Part shown: in pieces, positions 37,594 to 48,850 of the stretch
Layout: every line of letters starts with the position of its first letter
Position numbering within the stretch: the first letter of the stretch is position 1
Assembly: GCF_032854445.1 (NCBI RefSeq)
Contig: NC_088302.1
Location: 42,352,191 to 42,416,190 of the forward strand
Reading direction: 5' to 3'
Source of the DNA: Liolophura sinensis
Lineage: Eukaryota; Mollusca; Polyplacophora; Chitonida; Chitonidae
DNA: 64,000 bases
Position numbers and translations under genes: made by a program
The notes under the pieces: model-generated
Told to the model about the DNA's origin: nothing
Database searches by the model: none
What the model saw: only the letters and a program-made list of their open reading frames with translations

Positions 37594-37800
37594 AAAATGC
37601 AAGTCGATGTCACAGGCAGCTACAAAACTGGGACATGGCATGTACATGAAGTCCGCCTCTTCCACCGCTAAGCAACAGCTTTCTCTATACTGATCACATG
37701 TGCTGAGATTCTTCGTGGTCTTAGCGCATTCCTTGACTTCCTGGTTGGTGGACCCCAGGTCACGTGGACACGCGTTTATGCTGACGTCTCGGGGACAAAT
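37594..37800 (-). CDS. Cys-rich protein gene, internal exon of 69 codons
   Basis: Acceptor tatgttttgcag, open frame of exactly 69 codons, donor TTTT|GTAAAT. The residues are cysteine-rich and extracellular in style: ICPRDVSINACPRD, then KECAKT, STCDQY, ESCCLAV, MPCPSF, AACDID. That is eight cysteines in 69 residues, including an adjacent pair. It connects in phase 0 to the exons on both sides. A longer open frame (37198-37875) spans this exon and both flanking introns and should not be used as the gene. The family is not recognised; a secreted or ectodomain role is an inference from cysteine density. Confidence 0.6.
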
Positions 37801-38939
37801 CTGCAAAACATAACAGAAAAATAATCTAACACGTGTACTACCCTTGTACAGTTTGACTAGCGGATCGTTATCCAATCGTTATCGAGGTCATCCTTCAATG
37901 AGGTAGGTTTACAGGTAAGCTTATGTTAAGGATGACCTAAAATTGCTCGTCTCCTACTCAGTCTTGAACACTCACTTCGCCTTTATGTTTTAATACAGAC
38001 CGTGATTGTCTGTAAATAGTTAATTTCCGGAAGCCGGCTAAGGCCACAATCGCACCATTGTACTATCGTTCCATTGCCAGACGATAGCCTTAACCTACTT
38101 CGAAATAAATTCGTTTTTGAAGAACAGTTTATTGGCAAAAAGGCAAGGCCATGGGCATTACTTTACGCAATCGCACGTGGATACGGGTAGTTACGGGTAG
38201 TGCATCGACAAAGAAGATAGTCTACATATGGATTGAAACTTGTACTCTCACGTCCAAATGCAATAAATACTTAGAGCTCTTAGCCCGTAGTTATCAGCAA
38301 AAAATTGTCTGATACTTGTGCTTCCATTATCAGCAGAGTTTTGTATGTTATATTTTGCTTAGCGGATCTTTTTTTTATTGCATACACTCTGACAAAGAGC
38401 AAAGCTGTCAGCTCTACGTACTCTATGCTGAGAGCATGCACTGGTGATGTTCCGGTAACATACTCGACAGAATCAATGTAGCTTTTAAGCTGCTGATCAG
38501 AAGTTTATCAAACATATTCTATTACAAGGCAGTTGTCATATTATGTTGACCCTACTGACATACATTACCTATGAATGCAGCTGTTTGCTTACTGCATGTG
38601 ATGACCTATTGTGTTTCTAACATTTCATAGGCTTTATTTTTACCTGAGAGAAGCGACTTAATACATTGTTTGTCTCTGTGGCTATCCATTGGTCCGTGAA
38701 TATTTTGACATCCTCTCTTTCAACATAGACCATTTATCAAATGAGATGTCTAATAGGTAGAAGACATCGACTTTACGTGAGATGACGCAGTTGTTGACGA
38801 GTTACCCTAATTGATTAAGGGTTCACTATAGAAATCTAACTTTAGCTGAATAACATCTACTTAACAATGTTGAGCTGAGCTGTTAAAGATGTTATTAGAC
38901 TTTTTGTGTGCCTGTAAGAACATCCATTCTCTCTCCTAC
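37801..38939. other. Intron of the Cys-rich gene, nothing recognised
   Basis: No exon or transposon found here. Confidence 0.35.
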
Positions 38940-39695
38940 CTATTCATTCACCTGCACGAAATGACTCTCCTATCTATCCAACCGCATGCACGTACACACG
39001 CACAAAAATTGACTCCCCCATCTATTCAACCACATGAACGTACGCACACACACACACAAACTCACTCCACCATTTATCCATACGCATGCACGCACGTACG
39101 AACACGTTCGAACTCACTCCTCCCCAACCACATGACTCTCTTCAGAACACACAAACACACACACTAACCCCCATCTATCCACCCGCATGCACTCACACAC
39201 GAACACACACAAACTCACTCCACCATCTATCCATACGCATGCACGCACGCACGAACACGTACGAACTCATTCCTCCCCCAATCGCATGCAAGCACGCACC
39301 CACACACACAAACTGACCCCCCACCTATCCATCTGTATGCACGCACGCACACACACAAACTGACCCCCCATCAATCCGTTTGCAAGCACGTACCAGGGAA
39401 CACACACAAACCGACTGCCCCATCAATCCATCCGCATACACATCCACACAAACACACACAAACTGACTCCCCCATCAATCCATCCGCATGCACACCCACA
39501 CAAACACACACAAATTGACTTCCTATCTATCCATCCGCATGCACGCACGCACGAACACACAAAGTGACTCCGCATCTATCCATCTGTATGCGCGTACACA
39601 CGCAAGCACACATACGTATTGACTCCCCATCAATCCATCCGCAAGCACGCACGCACACACAGGAGTTGACTCTCAACCCATTCACACACGTCAGC
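38940..39695. repeat. CA-rich degenerate minisatellite
   Basis: Imperfect units of roughly 50-65 bp built from 'catctatccat.cgcatgcac(gcacgcac)gaacacac' plus 'aaactcactccac' or 'aaactgactcccc'. About a dozen units with variable length. It lies in the intron between the exons at 37.8 and 39.8 kb. Confidence 0.85.
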
Positions 39696-39757
39696 TCATC
39701 AATACACCAACATCCAAACCTCTTCATCATTTGTCTTCCCATCTAAAGGTCTCTTAC

Positions 39758-39911
39758 CTTGGATGAGCTTTGAGCCGAGTTTTGGTTCCCCATTCTCTGT
39801 AGCCAAGCGTCCGTTGTTTGCCAGCTGGCTAAATTTACCAGTCCCGCTTTAGTGTCCACTTTTCGATCAATGTTAGGGTCTGTTGTTTTCATATTCACCA
39901 GTTTGATAATT
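39758..39911 (-). CDS. Cys-rich protein gene, internal exon of 154 nt
   Basis: A strong acceptor (ttattttgtttacag) and a consensus donor (CAAG|GTAAGA). Only one frame is open: it starts with one base completing a codon (phase 2) and ends at phase 0, matching the exon at 37594-37800. It reads IIKLVNMKTTDPNIDRKVD, then GLVNLASW and a Ser/Gln-rich end. It has no cysteine, unlike the next exon, and looks like a linker or helical segment. Function unknown. Confidence 0.65.
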
Positions 39912-40009
39912 CTGTAAACAAAATAACTTTGTAATCTGTGATTGATATTTTACACTGTATTACAGAATATTTGGAGTATTCAACGACTGTGAAATTGTAA
40001 GGTGAAGGC

Positions 40010-40125
40010 AGGTTTCTGCTGACATTCCCACGTACGGCCGGAGAGGAAGCCAGCTTCAGCTGAACTTGAACTCACAGCGACCGCATTGGTGAGAGGCTTC
40101 TGGGTCATTACGCTGCGCTAACTTA
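40010..40125 (-). mobile_element. SINE family A, head fragment, minus strand
   Basis: Only the tRNA-like head and first body block remain (gcagcgtaatgacccagaag ... ggccgtacgtggga on the minus strand). Confidence 0.8.
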
Positions 40126-40133
40126 ATCTGTTA

Positions 40134-40433
40134 TAAAAGAATAATTTATTTTATTTATTTATTTATTTGATTGGTGTTTAACGCCGTACTCAAGAATATT
40201 TCACTTATACGACGGCGTTCAGCATTATGGTGGGTGGAAACCGGGCACAGCCCGGGGGGAAACCCACGAAAATCCGCAGGTTGCTGGAAGACCTTCCCAC
40301 GTACGGCCGGAGAGGAAGCCAGCATGAGCTGGACTTGAACTCACAGCGACCGCATTGGTGAGAGGCTCCTGGGTCATTACGTTGCGCTAGCGCGCTAACC
40401 GACTGAGCCATGGAGGCCCCCTAAAAGAATAAT
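40134..40433 (-). mobile_element. SINE family A, full length, 12-bp target duplication
   Basis: Body 40146-40421, flanked by taaaagaataat at 40134-40145 and 40422-40433. Complete: A box tggctcagtcgg, B box gagttcaagtcc, CCACCCACC variant, AAAT tail. It landed within 25 bp of an older head fragment. Confidence 0.95.
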
Positions 40434-40472
40434 AAGATGTCGGCAGTTTGTGATACATGCATATATACGTTG

Positions 40473-40494
40473 TGCCTAGGACTTGTCCTAGGCA
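40473..40494. repeat. Perfect 10-bp inverted repeat, 2-nt loop
   Basis: tgcctaggac / gtcctaggca. No associated gene feature. Confidence 0.6.
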
Positions 40495-41136
40495 TTGTCG
40501 TCTGCTACGTCACTGTTCAATTGGCTTCTCTGCACAGGTTCAATAAATGGAGGACAAACTCGCTCTCCAGGGAGTACACTGCGCTATATACCTGATGGAA
40601 TCTCAAGATAACGTGTTGTACCTAATGATAACCCCGTTAGTTTGTTGACGGATGACTTCCGTACTGAACTGTATCCATATCCTGTTATTGTTTCACAGAT
40701 AAACAATGATTTAAAAAATCTACTCCGCAAAACAATAATTCTTGTCACACATATGGTTAATGTACTGTTACAAATTAATATCTCTTACAGATGATTTGAT
40801 AAATGACTTGATTCAGTCTACAACTATCGAATGATTTTTAAAAAATAGATGTTACATGTACAAGCATATATACAAAAAAATATACAGCTATCATAATACC
40901 GTTTCGTCGTTCATGAAATGTCCGTAGCCAAATCGTCGAGGACGTACATTTGATTTTATAGAACAGACACATGTGTTGCGCTGTTAAAGAACGGTCACCA
41001 TAATCAGTCTCATCGTCACTGGTCCCCAACCTTTCCCGTGAATAACAACTCTTGGCTGACAATCCCAAGAAGACACAGGTGTTGTTGGTGTCAGAAGTTG
41101 GTTATCACTGACACCAGTAAACAGACGTCATCTCAC
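40495..41136. other. Intronic or intergenic, nothing recognised
   Basis: No supportable feature. Confidence 0.35.
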
Positions 41137-41163
41137 CTGATGATGTCCCATGGAATATAACGA
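41137..41163 (-). CDS. Candidate 27-nt microexon of the Cys-rich gene
   Basis: Acceptor cacatttctcatatacggttatcag (pyrimidine-rich 5' part) and a consensus donor (TCAG|GTGAGA). In the phase-2 frame it reads RYIPWDII and ends at phase 2, exactly the phase the exon at 39758-39911 requires. Lengths this short are easily matched by chance, so the phase agreement is the main support. Confidence 0.4.
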
Positions 41164-41916
41164 CTGATAACCGTATATGAGAAATGTGAACTGTGGGCAT
41201 TTCGTGAGGATACAGGTACATGCAGGTCAAGCATAGGACTAGCAAACTATCTGAACACCTACTATTGTAGTTGCTACATTTTTCTGCAATAATTAAAGAA
41301 TCAGTGTACAAATTTGTAAATTTCCTGAACAAAATATGTTAATTATGGAAGTGTTTGAATGAATTGTCGACTAAAGCTTTAAGACGTTTCATAATTTAAA
41401 GGCTCTGAACAAGCCAGAAATGCAGAATCAAATGTTGGGTTCTAAATGAATGAGAATGGATGTTGTCTGTAGACCTATAACATCAAAGCCAGCTGGCCTT
41501 CTTAAAGTTAATAGAAGAAAAACAAACCTACACAAATTGGGAAAATCCTTCTCTTTGATTATAGACAAATGTCCTCGTTACGGTTTGTCAAGATAAGACG
41601 AAAGCTTGGTACTTCAAATCAACCTCAGAAATAACGTCATACCTGCAATCCTGTACTGCTTTATTTAATCTCTTGTCCCTAACAAGACAACTCGGGTGAG
41701 AGTTATGTCCACCTTAGCTTTACTGCGGAGTGACAAAGGCTGTGCGTGTAACCGCGATGAACAGCTTAACGAGTCTGGTATATCAAGACACACTGCGTGC
41801 GTGTCAAGACATAGGCGTCCTGTCAAATTCCACTATGGCTGTGCATGGTTTTAAAGTAATAAGACATGTACATATCCGTTTAACATAGCGTTTATAAAGA
41901 GCCTTAAAAACTCACG
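41164..41916. other. Intronic stretch, nothing recognised
   Basis: No supportable feature. Confidence 0.35.
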
Positions 41917-42180
41917 GGGCCGAAGGGGTTAGCACACCAGTGTGGCACAATAAACCACGAGCTTCTCACCAATGTGATCTTTGTGAATTCAAGCCCAGTC
42001 CATGCTGGTTTCCTTCCCCGGCCGTACGTGGGAAGGTCTGCAGTAATCTGCAAATCCTCGTGAGTTTCCCGAGCTCTGCCGATTTCCTCCCACCGTAATG
42101 CTAGCCGCCTTCGAATGAGCGCAATATTGAGTACGGCGTAAAACACCAAATAAATAAATAAGTAAATCAATAAATAAATA
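41917..42180 (+). mobile_element. SINE family A, old full-length copy
   Basis: The head (ggggccgaaggggttagcac) and body are clearly family A but carry many substitutions. The tail is a mixed AAAT-type run. Confidence 0.88.
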
Positions 42181-42636
42181 TAATCTTACACTTTGTCCGT
42201 TAACCAGAACAACAGTCCGTGAATACAAGTGTCTCATACATGTGTATGCGATGAACACTGTGGTGTTTATACGAGATAAGATATATGAGATGACCCTATT
42301 TCTCATATCACACACCCCCAGTCCTTATGTCAGGTGTATATATGGCCCAGTTTCTAATACACGCATAAACGTCAGATGTCTTTTTTTAGCTGACCTCACT
42401 CTACCACTCGGACACGTATATTACAATACCCTATTACAATACTCACGTGTATTTACGGATGCACAAAAGACCTGTCTAAGGGAAATGACCCCGCCATTAT
42501 CTGGTCATAGCGGTCAACTTTAAACTCTACTCTCCAGAGAGAGCATCGTGATACAACTAAAACAGGTCGTACTATTTATATCGTCTTGTGGGCCTTGTAA
42601 TTACTGTCAAGTTAGAAGCATGAGACCACTATCACA
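42181..42636. other. Intronic stretch, nothing recognised
   Basis: Open frames here extend from SINE sequence or are short. Confidence 0.35.
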
Positions 42637-42770
42637 TTTATTTATTTATTTGATTGGTGTCTTATGCCGTACTCAAGAATATTTCACTTATACGACGGCG
42701 GTCAGCATCATGGTGGGAGGAAACCGAGCAGACTCTGGGGGAAAACCCACGATCATCCGCAAGTTGTCCA
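42637..42770 (-). mobile_element. SINE family A, 3' half, minus strand
   Basis: tttatttatttatttgattg, gccgtactcaagaatatttc, gcatcatggtgggagg and ccatcg-equivalent blocks. Truncated before the head. Confidence 0.85.
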
Positions 42771-43934
42771 CTATTTTAAACCTTATACTGACTTGCGCTC
42801 GAGTCGTATGACTGGCGTTTAACGCCGTTTTTAACATTATTTCGTTCTTCTGGCGAAGGTTTCCTTGTAACAAGCCTGACCCAATGCCGACATACCCAGT
42901 ATTTATCGTGCTGCCTCGCTGGGATTCCATGGTTCCGCTTTATGATCATTCATCAGATTAACTGCAGATCAGAAAGAGCATACAGCAAGAATTACAGATG
43001 TCCTTAGCAAATTTTCAACAGTTTAAATCGCTTCTACCAATCATGACATTAGCTCTACCCGTTATTATCGAGCTGGTGTAATAGTACAGCATGTTCTTTC
43101 ACGTTTACTTGTCTTGATGCTGCACCGGTAAACATATGTATGCTATTTCCTTTAACCCAATAGCTACGCAAACGCTTCCAGAAGATCTCTGCTCGTATGC
43201 AAGTATTAGAACTATAATCACTTGGATGAAGGTCTCATTTGTCAAACCGTAGAGCTGTACCAACAGGTGGGAGTGTGTATAGCTTACGTCACAGCCTGCA
43301 GGCTCGGGCCCACGATGGTTTCATGTAACATCTGATACATTCAATGTGTAGGTCGGATGGTCGGGGAGTGGATATTGCTTACGAAACTCCCAGTATTTCT
43401 ACAGTCCACGAAGGCTACATAGAAAACCTGATACATTCAAAGAGCAGCATCTATAGATAATAGGGGAGTGGATAGTGCTCGCGTGGTACTCAGTGGATCT
43501 CCACTTGTCGAAGGCTATATACAGCAACACCTTTATTGCGAGGATAGATTGGTGAAACAATTCCAGATATTTTCAGGAACGACGAAGAATAACATCAACC
43601 ATGGAATTTCCCTTCCAATAAAATGACAGTAAAGCAAAACTGCTGAGAATATTTATTGCTTATTTGCGCAAATGTATCTTACATAGCCAGACCAAAAATT
43701 TGATCAACAAACAGTTTACGTCATGACGAAATACCATACAAGTCCATACAACGACAAATATGATGCAATTTACAATCAATGAAAAAGACGATTTTTTTAA
43801 AAATTTAATTCATTACAAACAAATATGCCACAGTTTTCAAGCAAACATTAAAAAAACGAAACAGGCAAGTATTAGGATGGCCTTAAATTCATAGAGAGTC
43901 GGATCAGTAAACCGTTGCACAGAGATCCCCTTAC
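42771..43934. other. Intronic stretch, nothing recognised
   Basis: No supportable feature. Confidence 0.35.
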
Positions 43935-43953
43935 CTCTTTCTTTTACGAAAAT
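43935..43953 (-). CDS. Speculative 19-21 nt microexon of the Cys-rich gene
   Basis: Donor AGAG|GTAAGG, with two adjacent acceptors in the minus-strand word ttttaattatagag. Using the second AG gives 19 nt, phase 1 to 2 (residues FRKRK). That would bridge the exon at 45480-45544 (ends phase 1) to the one at 41137-41163 (starts phase 2). The polypyrimidine tract is weak. Treat as a hypothesis. Confidence 0.25.
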
Positions 43954-43955
43954 CT

Positions 43956-45085
43956 CTATAATTAAAATTCGAACTCAAGTCCTCCTTCAAATCAGCGTGT
44001 ATCAACTTATATTTGAATTAATGCGGATTTCCCAAAGCCTCAGCACAATAGCCCGTAATCCAAAGACTAATGAAGTGGAACGTAGGTTATAATGTTTACA
44101 AGTCTGTGTACAAAGCTTACCGATGGCGTGGCTAGGGACAGGTCAGCACAAAGGGCTATGTAACAAAGATACCTTAATCTGATAAGATGATCCACACCAG
44201 GATACTCTGTACCCATGACCTGTACAATAACGTTCAATCAATCCAAGCTAACAAAGAGGCCTTCATCTGCAATTCTGTTTATATGCCACTGTACAATGAC
44301 CTTAGCAGAGTTGCGAATGTCAAGACCGGGCATGCTGGGTAGAACCCAAATAAGTAAAATAGATTTTGTACGCGCGCTTGACCTGGATTTCTTCCCCGCT
44401 GGACCCTCGGCAGTCCTCCACAGTTCAGCAAATTTCCTGCATTTCACGTTAGTCTTTCAGACACCCAAGGCTATATATGATACCATCATATTTTTAATTC
44501 GACAACTGAGAACGTGCAATTGAGATCAATCTTGGCTATCACCAAATTATTCAATGTTATAGCATAGAAATAAATTGATATGTTTTAGTTTAATCTCATC
44601 TTTGGTACATTTCAGATTATTTCATCAGTTTAAAATAGTCGCTTTCTCTTTGTAAGTCAGTTGTGTTCAAATTCCTGTTATACACACATTATGACGTCGC
44701 CCAAGGCAATGACTTCTTGGCGTGGAAACCAAGCTTATGTAGTTTAAAATTATGAATTAGAAAAAGTACAAAATATTATGAACGTCCTACACTTCTCTAT
44801 GTAGAGCTTGTCTTGTTAGGTTTCACTGAGGAAGGGCAATTTTGAGAGCGAGTATAACTAATTTTACACATGACTGAATACAGGCCACGGGTTCATTTAC
44901 CGTTACTCCTGTGTTATCTACATAAAAGCTGCAGAATATTTATTGTCACCGATGTTCCATAAGCAATACATCCCATGGAATCCAGAAATTCTCCATCGGA
45001 AGCCAGAGTTAAACTCGCAAGCACTATGTGAATAAAAGAAAATATGAATTGTTCACTTTACCACACAACTTTATCCCTCTCTCTT
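43956..45085. other. Intronic stretch, nothing firm
   Basis: A possible minus-strand donor at about 44112 (ATCG|GTAAGC) has no phase-compatible exon. Nothing else was seen. Confidence 0.35.
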
Positions 45086-45269
45086 AAATGGCGTCGTTCT
45101 CCGGCCGTACGTGGGAAGGTCTTGCAGCAACCTGCGGATGGTCGTGGGTTTCCCCCGGGCTGTGCCCAGTTTCCTCCCACCATAATGCTGGCCGCCGCCG
45201 TATAAGTGAAATATTCTTGAGTACGGCGTAAAACACCAATCAAATAAATAAATAAATAAATGGCGTCGT
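45086..45269 (+). mobile_element. 5'-truncated SINE family A with 12-bp target duplication
   Basis: Body 45098-45257, from tctccggccgtacgtgggaa to an AAAT tail. aaatggcgtcgt flanks it at 45086-45097 and 45258-45269. Confidence 0.92.
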
Positions 45270-45479
45270 ACTGTTCCGCTGAGCTAATGTGTAGGTTTAC
45301 GTGTATGTCACAATTTGTAAAAAGAGAAACCCCTGAAATACAGTGTTCATGAAATGTGAAACACAAAGTTTGAAAATCCCTAGTATTATGATTTGTGAAT
45401 GTTGCACACTAAACTGACCATTTCAGAAATTACTATATAAACTATATATACATGTATACGCATTATATCACGTGCTCAC

Positions 45480-45544
45480 CACCTTCCTCAGCCTCCCCCA
45501 ATCGGCATTCTGGCTTCATTCTGTCTTTGGCAACTTCCCGCATA
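45480..45544 (-). CDS. Probable 65-nt internal exon of the Cys-rich gene
   Basis: A good acceptor (ttgtttattgtttttgtgcag) and a consensus donor (GGTG|GTGAGC). Only one frame is fully open: it starts in phase 2, reads MREVAKDRMKPECRLGEAEE and ends in phase 1. The upstream exon at 51026-51106 ends in phase 1, so the two cannot join directly. Either an exon between them has been missed or they belong to different transcripts. Read in phase 1 it would terminate after nine codons, giving an alternative short C-terminus. Confidence 0.45.
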
Positions 45545-46339
45545 CTGCACAAAAACAATAAACAATCAATTAATAAAAGCAAATATCAGTGCATTTATAA
45601 ATATATATGGAACCTGACGTTATAAGGCTATACAACCGAAAGGTTATATTTTCCATTAAACTACTTGTATACCTCTTCATCATACAGCCAGACCAAACTC
45701 ATTTCAGCGTGGATGTTTACTCAAGCTAAAATAATTGTGGTTTATAGACGTTGATTACACAAAGGTAGAAATATTTATTATCAGCTCATAACGTTCATAT
45801 ACTACAAGTCTCTTTGATGTAATAGTTATACTTAACAGTGACAAGGTTTAACAACGCATAGACAGAATTAAAGAACACCGAGCATTACAAGGATCATAAA
45901 AAAAATACCTATTTGGAAACGAAATAAAGAGTTTCTGCATGAACTTATCACCCCTTCACCAAGTTGATCAAATCTGTCAAGTAATCACCAGGTAATGTCG
46001 GCGATGGTTGTGATAAAACATCTCAGACGAGATTCAATATGTCAACACACTACAATATTATTATCCTAAGCCAATGTTGTTCCGGAGATCTGACATTGTT
46101 TGTTTGAATAAAGTCAGCCATCACATTTACAGCTATGTTTCCAGAATCTTGCTTAAAACATGGGAAGTTAAAAATTGGTCAACCGTGGTAATAAAACATT
46201 ACAAACTGACGCATACACAGGAGAAATTTCTTTTTGTTTAAGGCAATTTGTGAATTTTGGCCATGAAAAGTAATAAAGTACGTATGTGAGCTATATATGC
46301 AGACATCAACTTAGTATCGGCCATATATTCTATCAACTC
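45545..46339. other. Intronic stretch, nothing recognised
   Basis: No supportable feature. Confidence 0.35.
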
Positions 46340-46835
46340 CCGGGGACGATGATTTCTAATTGTGGATAGTTGGAGTGATAGCATTTGTCACAGAAAAATT
46401 CAGGTTTACCGCCCCAAGAGAGTCCATACAATTTCTCAGAGGAATAAGGAATTTGAGATTCTGGATCAGAAGCCACAGAGCTAAAGTATTCATTGATCTT
46501 GGCGCAACGATTTGCTTATCTGAAACGTTTTCGTTGTCAGTATTAAAATGTCCGGGAGCAGATGGCTTTTTCTGTCTGTCAGTGATAACCTTTCAGGTTG
46601 ACTTAATGTCATTCTTCTTGGACATCTTACTGAATAATTTTTTAAATTTGTTTCATTAAAATCGATACCGGACGCCTGCTGCCAAATACTTAGATGTCTG
46701 GTGATCTCGGTGAAGTTTATTCTCTTTTCATAAATTGAATTAAATAGAGAAGTGGTGATCCACGGTTTGCGAATTTCACTATTCTGGCAGTTCGACCAGA
46801 CGAAATGTTTCATTATACACAGTGTCAAATCTGGT
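46340..46835 (-). mobile_element. LINE fragment, pre-RT linker (CR1/Jockey-like)
   Basis: The minus strand reads, with frameshifts, KPWITTSLFNSIYEKR, then LFSKMSKKNDIKSTWKVIT, PSAPGHFNTDN and INEYFSSVASD. These match in order the segment between endonuclease and reverse transcriptase of CR1/Jockey-type LINEs (KPWIT..LL.SI, K..WK.IN, F..YF..VA). The RT itself is absent. Overlapping plus-strand frames are shadows. Confidence 0.6.
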
Positions 46836-48662
46836 TACCAATGCGTGTTAAGCTTTCTTTACGTTACTAAACTCCAAAAACATAACCTCAGTTCCAAGTT
46901 GAATCTTTTGTTTACAATTCAGAGCGAGGCTATTTTACGATAATAGAATGTTTGAGCTTGTGTAGAAGATCTGTGTTGAAAGCCATTTAATTTCACAACT
47001 CAAACTGTCATCAGAGTCATAGTAACATGCTGCATTATTTGTGTAATATCAGTGCTCAGTTTCATGCTCACTGTCTTTCACGCTGTGTTTCACATTATAA
47101 TCTGCGTATTTAATGCGATGAGACTGAAACGCATGTGATCAACAGAACTGATTCATTTTTCTCTAAGTACAGCACAGTCTATAGTGGTTGAGATGAAGGA
47201 AGGTAGCATTTCAAAAAGATGAGGAAATTACACAAAAAAGTGCGTGGATAGTTATCCTTTGTCAAACAGATGGAGTCGGTTTAAATAATTGATATATGCA
47301 TGCAAGCATCCAGACAGATGTATAATCGGTTAAAAATGAGAAGCAAATATGTATAGCTTGAGATCGTATTTCGAACGTGTACTTCTTGGTGATGCAAACA
47401 TTCAGGTTTGCTATACTACAGTACATACACATGTAAGTGATTTTGAGTATTTAAGGTGAAATGGTAATATAAAAAAATATAGAATATGGTATAAATAGTA
47501 ACAAAAATGATGATCAATAGCACAGGACTACGGCTCATCAGGGGAAAAACATGCGCATAACGATAAGCGTGCATGAGGATCCTCTTTCAGTTATGCCATA
47601 TGTCTATAAGGCAAACAATAACACGCCGGTCCATCAGTGATATTAAGTGCAGGACGCTGGTACATGCACGAATATGCACACACAATTAATATCCTCTCAT
47701 TAGTTTTTGAAAGTCGGTATTTGACTTGTTTGGCAGCACGGAGAGCATGTCGAGCCCATGCACGATTACAGAAAAACGATTACTAGCAAGATGTACACCG
47801 GCTATACACAATCGACTGGATTTGTGGAATACCGAGTTTTACTGCTCGAGTTGCACGGTGATATAAACGCTTTGCATAGCCAGCATTCGGGATATAGTCC
47901 ATGTAACACTAAATCCCACTTCCGCGCGTGAATTTAATTCACTCCCTCCCACTCCAAATCCAACACTGAACTCTCGATTACAGCGTTCCGGATTCTAGAA
48001 ACGGTTTTGGAGATAGCGTTATGGACAAGCTAGCTTTGCGCTTGCTTAAGTTTAGTTGCATGACTAGTCTGGATACTCTTTAAAACACGGCGTTGGAATA
48101 TTCCAGGCTTTCAGTCAACTATATCCGTCTTCTATAATGTTGTTAGTCGCTGCGCAGAATCATGTTTGTGCACATTGGTGTCAAGTGCTGAACGTCAGGT
48201 AATAACCTTTTAATAAATTGTTTCAGAACCAAGGAACTGGGCAAAAGGTAGTAAATGCCAATTGTATCACACTGCATTGTGCGTTCAATACAAATCCAAT
48301 CAGACTAGATGTAAAGTGTTGACAAGGTAATGCCGGCGCTGGCAACAGTAACCACCTTCATACGTTACAACACTACAATGTGCTCTCGTCACAACGTCGA
48401 TCAGATCCGGTGTCAAGTATTCACCATGTAATGTCAAGTATTCACCAGGTAATGTCAGAGGTGACTGTGAGAAAACAAATGGATAGACCTAAGACCTAAG
48501 CAATGACTACACAATAATTTAGCCATACTTCATTAGCTTCATTGATGATTCATGATGTACTCATTCGTCTTTCACTTAGTATATGATTACAGTAAATGTT
48601 TTGGATGAAGGCAGTAGAAAACAGTTCAGGGCTCCTGACTTAAAACCATGGCGGTTCTTTTT
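46836..48662. other. Intronic stretch, nothing recognised
   Basis: No supportable feature. Confidence 0.35.
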
Positions 48663-48850
48663 CTTTTTGTGCTGAAGAATATTTCTACTAAACGGCGGCT
48701 GTCAGCCAAGTAGAACGAGAAAATAAATTTAAACGATTCTTCCCGTGTTTTCTGACCAATCACCTATCTGACAGTTTGACTGCAGCCCAAATAGGGAGAG
48801 TTGGATTCGAACCTGAGACATCATCGCAGAGATATAACTACATGTACTTT
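48663..48850 (-). mobile_element. Degenerate SINE-like sequence
   Basis: Plus-strand words gctgaagaatatttctac and aacggcggctgtcagcc resemble the reverse complement of the family A 3' part. ggattcgaacc (about 48811) is a perfect reverse-complement B box. Possibly a related third family; strongly decayed. Confidence 0.35.

Noticed and set aside
37198-37875. 225-codon open frame on the minus strand
   Set aside because: It runs through two introns. Only 37594-37800 (and, in another frame, 37133-37255) behaves like exon sequence, with splice sites and phase agreement.
43956-44130. 35-nt minus-strand exon ending at a GTAAGC donor (about 44112)
   Set aside because: The donor is good, but no reading frame connects it in phase to the exons on either side.
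46360-46659. Plus-strand 99-codon frame
   Set aside because: It is the antisense of the LINE linker read on the minus strand.
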